The notes below the pieces were generated by a model. That model was not told where the DNA came from, made no database searches, and saw only the letters and a program-made list of their open reading frames with translations. From Chitinophagales bacterium (GTDB taxonomy: Bacteria; Bacteroidota; Bacteroidia; Chitinophagales; CAIODY01): a DNA stretch of 64,000 nucleotides. Made by a program: the position numbers and the translations under genes. This document shows positions 55,691-62,790 of the stretch, one piece after another (the stretch's first letter is position 1; every line of letters starts with the position of its first letter). The stretch lies in the NCBI GenBank assembly GCA_947449695.1, contig CANFST010000002.1:62001-126000 (forward strand), in the 5' to 3' direction.

Positions 55691-55714
55691 TCAAGTTGAT
55701 TACAGAATTTATTT
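55691..55714 (+). repeat. 24-bp direct repeat, copy 2
   Basis: Identical over 24 bases to 35167-35190, same orientation. Downstream the two copies resume similarity with a one-base shift (TTTGGCTG versus TTTTGGGTG). Confidence 0.85.
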
Positions 55715-55756
55715 TGGGTGAATAAAAAAGAAAGAAATTGTAAACTCTTTTCACAC

Positions 55757-55795
55757 AGCCATTACTTCCATACCAGCAATTACATTGCTATGGCT
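55757..55795. other. Two-part hairpin in a gene-free region
   Basis: AGCAAT (55775-55780) pairs with ATTGCT (55784-55789) around TAC, and AGCCAT (55757-55762) pairs with ATGGCT (55790-55795) outside it, leaving a 12-nt bulge on one side. It may be part of a small RNA or untranslated region. Confidence 0.4.
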
Positions 55796-55858
55796 CATTT
55801 ATCTTTTACAAAAAAAATTTTATAATGACCAAACTTGTTTCCAGGCATTAACGAAAAC

Positions 55859-55889
55859 AAAAAAGCGAATCGATAGGGTTCGCTTTTTT
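55859..55889. terminator. Stand-alone bidirectional terminator-like hairpin
   Basis: AAAAAAGCGAA (55859-55869) pairs with TTCGCTTTTTT (55879-55889), loop TCGATAGGG. Both strands have T-rich ends. On the minus strand it lies about 540 nt after the stop of the 56430 gene, with the 42-bp array in between; on the plus strand no gene precedes it. Confidence 0.75.
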
Positions 55890-55910
55890 TATGGCTAAAA
55901 AAAAATTTGC

Positions 55911-56252
55911 CCTATAACGAAATTTCATAATACCATCTGAAAATGTTTTTGCCCTATAACGAAATTTCATGATGCCATCCGAAAATGTTTTTGCTCTATT
56001 CCCTGATTGGGGAAAGCCATCTGAAAATGTTTTTGCCTTATTCCCTGATTGGGGAAAGCCATCCGAAAATGTTTTTGCCTTATTCCCTGATTGGGGAAAG
56101 CCATCCGAAAATGTTTTTGCCTTATTCCCTGATTGGGGAAAGCCATCTGAAAATGTTTTTGCCTTATTCCCTGATTGGGGAAAGCCATCCGAAAATGTTT
56201 TTGCCTTATTCCCTGATTGGGGAAAGCCATCCGAAAATGTTTTTGCACTATC
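55911..56252. repeat. 42-bp tandem repeat array
   Basis: Seven complete 42-bp units start at 55933, 55975, 56017, 56059, 56101, 56143 and 56185, with partial units on both sides. All begin CCATC(C/T)GAAAATGTTTTTGC. Units 2-7 end with TTCCCTGATTGGGGAAAG, holding a 5-bp hairpin (TTCCC/GGGAA), while unit 1 and the left partial copy instead end with CCTATAACGAAATTTCAT and a variable tail. Units 3-7 differ only at the C/T position (T in units 3 and 6). Because 42 is a multiple of three, several frames on both strands stay open; they are not convincing genes. Confidence 0.95.
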
Positions 56253-56429
56253 ATCCGCAGAGCTTATAGCATCCGAAAAATTTCGGCTGCCTCCTTTAGT
56301 GCCCTCACTAACCGAAATAAATATTTGATGTATGTGGGAACATGAACCTCGGAGGAGTTTGAGCGAAGGAAATTTGAAAACAAAAAGTGAGCAGTAAAAA
56401 CGAGATTATTTTTTGCATGAATGATTCTA

Positions 56430-57971
56430 TCAATTTTCTTTTACAAATTTTTTAGTGATGACATTTCCTTTTTCATCGGTGAGTTTTAGAAAATAAATGC
56501 CATTAGCAAAGCAACTTGCATCTATTTCTGTTTTGGTGTTGTTTGCAAATAAATGTTGCATTTCTTCGCCTAAAAGATTGGTTATAAAAATTTCATTTTT
56601 GCCAGTGCTTAAATTTTCAACAATTAATTTATCATTAGTTGGGTTGGGATAAATTGTTAATTGTTTTTTATTGTTTACTAATTGTTCTTCTATTCCTACA
56701 TTACAAGTTATTTTACCCAATGCATAATTAGGCACATTAGGTAAACCGCCATCGCTTGAATGGGCTTCGCCGTTGTTATGACCATAATAGCCAACTGTGC
56801 CAAACACCAATTGCTTTTGTGTAAAGCGGCAAAAGGTATCTAATAAATCAGGATAATTAATTACATGCATGAATGGTGTGCTGCCATTTGTACTAACATA
56901 TATTTTTCCATCGGGTGCATTTACCATCTTCCAAAAAATTGTATTGGAAGGGAATTGTGTATGATCCCAATCACCAACATCAATTCTTGAATTAAAAGGA
57001 TTTGGGTTTTGCAAATCTAACTGAACTAATATTGTAGCTTGGTGCAGGTATAAAAATCGATTATTTGGTGAAAAACAAGTGGCTCCAGTAAAAAAAGTGT
57101 CAGTGGAGTTTGCTAATAAAATCATTTTGTAATTGCTCAAAGTACCTGTACACCTGTCAAAATCATAAATATCTAATTGACTTGGTTGAATATAGCTTGG
57201 ATAATTATAATTAAAAGCATAGCTTAACTTACCCCCATCCACTGAGGCATGACAATCAGATTGGTAAATTGCTGACTGCATATACGGAGTACCTAAGTTT
57301 TGTATTATTGGATGATTAGGCCCTGAACTATCCACCAATATCATATAAAATTGGTTGCTATGATGCTTTCGAACGATAATCCACCAATCTATTCCATTGC
57401 CATGACGAATTGCGTACACATTGCCTGCCATGAGGCTATCACCTTTTATAATGGCAGAATCTTTAAAAACTACATCACCTAATCCACCGTCTAAGCGTTT
57501 ATCAACAACTAAATACTGCAATCTGTCAGGCAAACCACGACCACCATCACTGTATTCAGCATTTTCATAAAACATATAAAATTGGTTGGTGTCTTTTACA
57601 AAAGGTACTATCACAGCTCCATTATGAATAGGATAAGGTCCATATGCAGTTATAGCGGCATTTGCCATTGTGCCATGATTGAAATTGTTACCATTCGGCA
57701 TTTGTTGAAATAATCGGTTAAACATCAAATAAGAGTTGCTATAAAAAAGCAAATTACCGTTTCTATCACAAACTTGTGTGCATCCTTTTGGTAAAATAAG
57801 TGGGTTGGTATAATCAGTTGAATCAACAATGCAAGGCACACAAGGTCCGTTTCTAAAATCCAAAGCACAGTTTCTGCCAACAACCCAATAATTATTATTA
57901 AACTGTGCTTGTAAAGAATAAGCAATGAATAATAGACAATAAGTGAGAAATATTTTTTTCATAAACTTCAT
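56430..57971 (-). CDS. T9SS type A cargo, NGNLLFYSN-type surface protein
   Basis: A 513-residue secreted protein with a signal peptide ending near residue 22 (LQAQ). NYWVVGRNCALDF, CDRNGNLLFYSNSY and SDCHASVDGGKLSYAFNYNY recur in Bacteroidota propeller-like cargo proteins, and the middle probably forms a beta-propeller. The end (LTIYPNPTNDKLIVENL ... ITNLLGEEMQHLF ... ANGIYFLKLTDEKG) is a type A sorting domain. A second ATG at 57962 is equally possible. It directly abuts the TolB-like gene, so both sit in one operon with the flippase gene at 59017. The 42-bp array lies in its 3' flank. Confidence 0.88.
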   Translation of the reverse strand: MKFMKKIFLTYCLLFIAYSLQAQFNNNYWVVGRNCALDFRNGPCVPCIVDSTDYTNPLILPKGCTQVCDRNGNLLFYSNSYLMFNRLFQQMPNGNNFNHGTMANAAITAYGPYPIHNGAVIVPFVKDTNQFYMFYENAEYSDGGRGLPDRLQYLVVDKRLDGGLGDVVFKDSAIIKGDSLMAGNVYAIRHGNGIDWWIIVRKHHSNQFYMILVDSSGPNHPIIQNLGTPYMQSAIYQSDCHASVDGGKLSYAFNYNYPSYIQPSQLDIYDFDRCTGTLSNYKMILLANSTDTFFTGATCFSPNNRFLYLHQATILVQLDLQNPNPFNSRIDVGDWDHTQFPSNTIFWKMVNAPDGKIYVSTNGSTPFMHVINYPDLLDTFCRFTQKQLVFGTVGYYGHNNGEAHSSDGGLPNVPNYALGKITCNVGIEEQLVNNKKQLTIYPNPTNDKLIVENLSTGKNEIFITNLLGEEMQHLFANNTKTEIDASCFANGIYFLKLTDEKGNVITKKFVKEN

Positions 57972-59009
57972 TTATTCTTTCCAATCAGCAATAAATAAAT
58001 TGGTGTCGTGTGTGCCATGATTATTGCGGTTGCTGCTGAAAATTAATTTTTTTCCATCCGGCGAAAACATCGGGAAAGCATTGAAATAGCTTTCGGTAGT
58101 GATTTGTTCTAATCCTGTTCCATCCACATTTATCATCCACAAATGAAAATCATAACCTTTTTTGCCTGCATGGTTGGAAGAGAAAATAATTTTCTTTCCA
58201 TCGTGTGTAAAATACGGTGCCCAGTTCGCCTTGCCCAAATGCGTTACCTGATGAAGGTTGGAGCCATCCACATTACAAACAAAAATTTCCATGTCAGTGG
58301 GTGCTACCAAATTTTGTTTCAATAAATTTTTATAGTTAGCAATCGCAGAATCACCTTTTGGTCGTGAGGCTCTGAACACCAATTGCTTGCCATCAGGCGA
58401 AAAAAATGCGCCGCCATCATAACCCAATTCGTGAGTAATTTGATGTTTGTTTTTGCCGTCAATATCCATTATCCATAAATCCAAATCACCTCCGGCAGTT
58501 GATGTATAAACGATTTTATCGCCTTTGGGCGAAATAGTTGCTTCAGCAGAATAGAAAGTATCGTTGGTCAGTTGTTGTGTGATTTTACCGTTTTCATCAG
58601 CCACATAAATATCAAACGTGTTGTAAATCGCCCACAAATATTTCTTAGGGTTAAATGGCGGTGATGGCGGACAATCTTTGCCACTTTTAAAAGTGCTGGC
58701 AAATAAAATATGCTTGTTATCAGGCATGTAATAACTGCAAGTAGTTCTGCCTTCGCCATTGCTGATTCGAGTGGGGATTTTTGTTGAATCAACTTTGTCA
58801 TTCAAATTCATGATATGAATCTGGTCGCAATTATTGCCCCATTTTTTATAGTTCGATTGAAAAGAAATTTTATCGCCTTTGTTGTTGAAATAGGCTTCAG
58901 CATTATCTCCACCGAAAGTGAGTTGAGTAATGTTGCTCAAATGTTTTGCTTCTTGAGCAAATAAATTGGCAGTAAGAAAAACTAAAATAATTGTTTTAAA
59001 AATCTTCAT
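57972..59009 (-). CDS. Secreted TolB-like PD40 beta-propeller protein
   Basis: A 345-residue exported protein with a signal peptide (cleavage near LFAQ, residue 19). Repeated blades with the PD40 signature are visible: ISPKGDKIVYTST, FSPDGKQLVFRASR, FTHDGKKIIFSSNHAGKKGY and FSPDGKKLIFSSNR, each followed by a DLWIMDIDG-like strand. These are TolB/WD40-like propellers usually binding partners or peptides in the periplasm. It directly abuts the T9SS cargo gene and is 7 nt from the flippase gene. Confidence 0.92.
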   Translation of the reverse strand: MKIFKTIILVFLTANLFAQEAKHLSNITQLTFGGDNAEAYFNNKGDKISFQSNYKKWGNNCDQIHIMNLNDKVDSTKIPTRISNGEGRTTCSYYMPDNKHILFASTFKSGKDCPPSPPFNPKKYLWAIYNTFDIYVADENGKITQQLTNDTFYSAEATISPKGDKIVYTSTAGGDLDLWIMDIDGKNKHQITHELGYDGGAFFSPDGKQLVFRASRPKGDSAIANYKNLLKQNLVAPTDMEIFVCNVDGSNLHQVTHLGKANWAPYFTHDGKKIIFSSNHAGKKGYDFHLWMINVDGTGLEQITTESYFNAFPMFSPDGKKLIFSSNRNNHGTHDTNLFIADWKE

Positions 59010-59016
59010 TAAAAAT

Positions 59017-60489
59017 TTATTGATGAATTAATTGTCGGTTCATTTTCCAAATTGCAAAAATAGCAATTCCCATCAAACTCACTAAAATCAATATTCCAGC
59101 GATAGTGTGTGGTTGAAAAATTCCGAAATGAAAATAAGTCGATTTCACCAAAACAGTTGCCATCGAATACAAAATCAGCAATAAAGAAAATTGCTTAAAA
59201 ATATTTTTCAGCGGATAATTGATTGGATAATATTTTTGTCCAAGAAAATATGAAGCTGCCATCATTGCTGCATAACAAGCCAGTGTAGCCCATGCAGAGC
59301 CAACGTAACCAATTTTTGGAATCAACATAAAATTCAAAAACAAAGTGATAGCTGCACCACCCAAGGTGATATAAGTACCCATAATGGTTTGATTAGTGAG
59401 TTTATACCAAATAGTGAGATTGTAATAAATTCCTAAACAAATATTGGCCCACAATAAAATCGGAACAACTTGTAATCCTTCTCTGTATTGACTTCCAATA
59501 AAATATTTCACTTCATCAATAAAAATCATCGTACCGAAAACAATCAACAAACAAGCTGCCACAAACACTTGCATTACTTTGGCGTAAGTTTCTTTTGCAT
59601 TATCATGTTGCGCATGATTGAAAAAAAATGGTTCGCCTGCCATTCGAAAAGCTTGAACAAACATGGTGATGATGAGTGAAATTTTGTAACAAGCTCCATA
59701 AATCCCGATTTGTGCTTTAGCGGTGGAAACATCAGGCAATAGGAAGTTAAGTAAAATTCTGTCGAAAGTTTCATTCACCATTCCGCCTAATCCAACAATT
59801 AAAAGTGGTAAAGCATAAATTAGCATTCGCTTGAGCAAAACTTTATCCAATTGCCATTTCATATTTATCCAGAATTTTACCATCAGTAAAAATGTGATAA
59901 TGCTTGCGAACAAATTGGCAATGAAAACATAACTAATTCCGATTTCAGAATGGAACGAAAAAATACCTTTTAAATGTGGTGAAACTTTGATGAAAAATAT
60001 GACCATCAATATATTGACACCAATATTTAGCAGCCTAAAAAAAGCAAATTGCATCGGTCTGTTTTCTTGTCGCAAACGATTGAAAGGAATAGTTACAAGT
60101 GTATCAAAAAATAAAATCCCAGCCACACACCACATAATTTCTTTATGCATTTCATAATGCAATTTCGCATTGATAAGTGGCGTTACAAAAAGTAAAATCA
60201 CTGTGAAAGTCACACTGGTCAATAGTAGTGAGATGTTGGCAGTTGAAAAAACTTTTTCTTTGTCAATGTCTTTTTCCTGACAAAATCTGAAAAAAGCAGT
60301 TTCCATTCCATAGGTAAAGACCACATTCAGTAAACTTATGTAGCTATAAACCTCAGTATTGATGCCGTATTCAGCAGGTAAGAAAAAATTGGTCAATAAT
60401 GGGGTTAGTAAATAATTGAGTAATCGCCCAACTACACTACTCAATCCGTAAACAGCAGTTTGGCCTGCTAATTTTTTAATTGTACTCAA
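59017..60489 (-). CDS. Second oligosaccharide flippase (MOP family)
   Basis: A 490-residue MOP-superfamily lipid-linked-oligosaccharide flippase with about fourteen helices. The start (KKLAGQTAVYGLSSVVGRLL, NYLLTPLLTNFFLPAEYGI) is typical of the polysaccharide-synthesis protein family. It heads an operon with a TolB-like protein and a T9SS cargo, an odd context for a flippase, and is distinct from the wzx in the EPS locus. Confidence 0.9.
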   Translation of the reverse strand: MSTIKKLAGQTAVYGLSSVVGRLLNYLLTPLLTNFFLPAEYGINTEVYSYISLLNVVFTYGMETAFFRFCQEKDIDKEKVFSTANISLLLTSVTFTVILLFVTPLINAKLHYEMHKEIMWCVAGILFFDTLVTIPFNRLRQENRPMQFAFFRLLNIGVNILMVIFFIKVSPHLKGIFSFHSEIGISYVFIANLFASIITFLLMVKFWINMKWQLDKVLLKRMLIYALPLLIVGLGGMVNETFDRILLNFLLPDVSTAKAQIGIYGACYKISLIITMFVQAFRMAGEPFFFNHAQHDNAKETYAKVMQVFVAACLLIVFGTMIFIDEVKYFIGSQYREGLQVVPILLWANICLGIYYNLTIWYKLTNQTIMGTYITLGGAAITLFLNFMLIPKIGYVGSAWATLACYAAMMAASYFLGQKYYPINYPLKNIFKQFSLLLILYSMATVLVKSTYFHFGIFQPHTIAGILILVSLMGIAIFAIWKMNRQLIHQ

Positions 60490-60543
60490 AAAAAATATTT
60501 TGCGAAAGATAAGTTGAAAATAAAGAAACTAAATACTATGGAC

Positions 60544-60581
60544 AATAAAAATCCCTCTACTTTCATAAAGGGATTTTTATT
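60544..60581 (-). terminator. Intrinsic terminator of the PorE-like gene
   Basis: AATAAAAATCCCT (60544-60556) pairs with AGGGATTTTTATT (60569-60581), 12-nt loop. It follows the stop at 60593 by 12 nt on the minus strand. Confidence 0.8.
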
Positions 60582-60592
60582 AAAAACTTAGA

Positions 60593-62605
60593 CTATTTCT
60601 TTGGTCGAACAATCACTTTGCCTGCGTTGTTTGATGATTCATCAGCTTTAGTAGCATCAATGCGTTTTTGTTCATCAGTACGCAATTTAATTATTTTAAA
60701 TTCTATTCTTCTGTTCAATGCAAATTGCTCATCGCTACATTTTGCTCCATCGCGGCAATTGTTCACTGGCTTACTTTCACCGTAACCCTTTCCAGCTAAT
60801 CTATCTTTTGATATGCCACGTTTAATTAAATAGTTTACAGTTGATTGGGCACGACGCTCACTTAACCATTTATTGAATCGGGCTGAACCTCGGCTATCAG
60901 TGTGTGCACCAATTTCAACATCAATATTTGGTTCGGCTCTTAATTTTTTTGCTAATGTATCTAATGTTTTTGATGATTCACTGCTGATTGCAAAACTACC
61001 GAATGCAAAGTAGATATTTCTTACCAATACATTGCTGCCAATTGTTTCTAACGCAAAATTCAGAGCATACCCTTTGCGGCGTTTTTCTTTTTTTGTTTTG
61101 ATTGATGCCCGACTTACTTTGTATTTTTCTTTACCTGCCTTAATTGTATAGCTTGAGCGACACATTAATTTATCGTAATAAAATTTACCAGTTTCGTCAG
61201 TTGAAATAATTGATTTTGTGCCATCGGCATCATTAATGATTTCAATTCTTGCATTTACAATTGGCTTATGAGAACTTTTGTCGGTCACAGTTCCTTGTAA
61301 AAATAAAATAGGATCGTGTCGAGTCCATTCATAAATTCTTTCATGACCACTTTTATTAGATGATACCCAACCAGCCGCTTCTTTATTAGGGTCAGTTGTA
61401 AAACAATAATCATCATGTGAAGTATTAACTGGAATATTTAAATTTTCGGCCGTAGAAAAACTATTGCCATCCCATTCTGATTCAAAAACATCTAAGCCTC
61501 CTAAAGTAAATCTGCCATCAGTAGAAAAATATAACATGCTATCTTTTGACACAAAAGGGAAAACTTCATTTCCAGCTGAGTTGATATTTTCACCCATATT
61601 ATGCGGTTCGCCCCATTCACCATTGTCTTTCATCGTAACCATGTATAAATCTGAACCACCTAATCCACCAGGCTTGTCAGAAGCAAAAATCATTGTCTTA
61701 CCATCAGGCATTAACGCAGGATTCATCACTGAATACTCATCGCTACAAAACGATAACGGCTGCGGATTTACCCATGTTTCATCAGCTTTCTGAACTGAAT
61801 ATATTTTCAAAACATTTTCGGCTTTTACTACCTGTTTAGTTTTAGCATCAATTCTTTCAACCACTGTTGAACGACTAAAATACATGATATTACCATCATT
61901 TGAAAATGCACAAGGGCCTTCATGCGCTAAAGAGTTTACATCACCTTTAAGTCTTTGTGGTTTAATATATTCGCCAGTTCCAGCAACAGCATCTTTTTCA
62001 GTATAATATAAATCTAAATTACCTGGACCTAACCAAGGAAACCGTTGTTTAGCATTTTGGTCAATGGATTGAATTTCGCTACAAATAATTATTCCGTTAC
62101 CACTTGGAGTTGCACCAAAACGCTCACCCACTCCACGAATAACAGCTTCATTGGCATCATACATGGCTGTATCTTGATGAAACATTGAAACTGAATCGCA
62201 TGATAGCATCATGTATTTTGCTAAATCACTTTTGAATTCCATCAGGCTATCATATTGGTGAAAAACCAGTTTGGCATCAGCATAATTTTCGTCAGCCATC
62301 AACATTTTTCCGTAGTTCAAATAATCTTCAGGAGTTGCGCTCTTAGCGGTTTTGCTACCTTTAATCAATTTAGCATAAACATACTCAGCCTTACGGGTTT
62401 GATTGGTTAAACGATAGCCATCAGCCAACATTCGTAATGTTTTTGCGTCGTCTTTTTTTTCATCCAATGCCTTTTTTAAAAAGTAATTAGACTTATCGTA
62501 TTGCATTTGATTGTAGGCCTGGGTACCCTTTTGCAAATTGTTCATACAACTTGCCGCCAACATCGCCACAGCAACCAAAAGAAACAAGAGTTTAGTAGGT
62601 TTCAT
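60593..62605 (-). CDS. porE: PorE-like lipoprotein: TPR, PD40 propeller, regulatory and OmpA domains
   Basis: A 670-residue lipoprotein, lipidated at Cys20 (LAASC). Domain order: TPR-like helices (about 25-150, KGTQAYNQMQYDKSNYFLKK), a PD40 beta-propeller (about 160-430, ALMPDGKTMIFASDKPGGLG), a carboxypeptidase-regulatory-like domain (about 445-530, FLQGTVTDKSSHKPIVNARI) and a C-terminal OmpA domain (YFAFGSFAISSESSKTLDTL, IGAHTDSRGSARFNKWLSER, NRRIEFKI). This is exactly the architecture of PorE, the peptidoglycan-anchored component of the type IX secretion machinery. Other OmpA/PD40 paralogs exist in Bacteroidota, so the assignment is likely but not certain. The nearby T9SS cargo genes fit. 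Confidence 0.8.
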   Translation of the reverse strand: MKPTKLLFLLVAVAMLAASCMNNLQKGTQAYNQMQYDKSNYFLKKALDEKKDDAKTLRMLADGYRLTNQTRKAEYVYAKLIKGSKTAKSATPEDYLNYGKMLMADENYADAKLVFHQYDSLMEFKSDLAKYMMLSCDSVSMFHQDTAMYDANEAVIRGVGERFGATPSGNGIIICSEIQSIDQNAKQRFPWLGPGNLDLYYTEKDAVAGTGEYIKPQRLKGDVNSLAHEGPCAFSNDGNIMYFSRSTVVERIDAKTKQVVKAENVLKIYSVQKADETWVNPQPLSFCSDEYSVMNPALMPDGKTMIFASDKPGGLGGSDLYMVTMKDNGEWGEPHNMGENINSAGNEVFPFVSKDSMLYFSTDGRFTLGGLDVFESEWDGNSFSTAENLNIPVNTSHDDYCFTTDPNKEAAGWVSSNKSGHERIYEWTRHDPILFLQGTVTDKSSHKPIVNARIEIINDADGTKSIISTDETGKFYYDKLMCRSSYTIKAGKEKYKVSRASIKTKKEKRRKGYALNFALETIGSNVLVRNIYFAFGSFAISSESSKTLDTLAKKLRAEPNIDVEIGAHTDSRGSARFNKWLSERRAQSTVNYLIKRGISKDRLAGKGYGESKPVNNCRDGAKCSDEQFALNRRIEFKIIKLRTDEQKRIDATKADESSNNAGKVIVRPKK

Positions 62606-62645
62606 TCAACTGAGAAATTAATATAAAGTGCCGAAAAAATTTCAG

Positions 62646-62653
62646 CAAATTTA
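62646..62653 (-). promoter_or_regulatory. Candidate -7 promoter element for the PorE-like gene
   Basis: Minus-strand TAAATTTG matches TAnnTTTG, 40 nt before the ATG. Confidence 0.45.
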
Positions 62654-62775
62654 AGATTATAAACGATTTATTCTAAATATTACTTCACAAAATTCCACAA
62701 TGAAATATAAAACGTATAGCAATTTAGAATTAGAGCTATAAAACGAGCTATATTTTTTTTGCATTAAGTTTAATT

Positions 62776-62783
62776 TAATTTTG
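62776..62783 (+). promoter_or_regulatory. Candidate -7 promoter element for the right-edge membrane gene
   Basis: TAATTTTG, 7 nt before the ATG at 62791, with a TTTG at 62758-62761 as a possible but closely spaced -33 element. Confidence 0.35.
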
Positions 62784-62790
62784 CCAACAA

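Larger units (their letters stand above)
55647..56429. other. 783-nt gene-free region with repeats
   Basis: Contains, left to right, the second 24-bp direct repeat, a two-part hairpin, a stand-alone terminator, the 42-bp array, a perfect 14-bp palindrome CCGAAAAATTTCGG (56273-56286) and a unique tail to the stop of the T9SS cargo gene. No protein-coding gene is supported. Confidence 0.7.

Noticed and set aside
55911-56252. Possible CRISPR array
   Set aside because: Units are contiguous with no unique spacers between them and no cas genes are present.
55967-56328. Open frames of 94-119 codons across the 42-bp array, encoding FALFPDWGKPSENV repeats
   Set aside because: The unit length is a multiple of three, so several frames on both strands are open by construction; none has a signal, a known domain or a convincing start.
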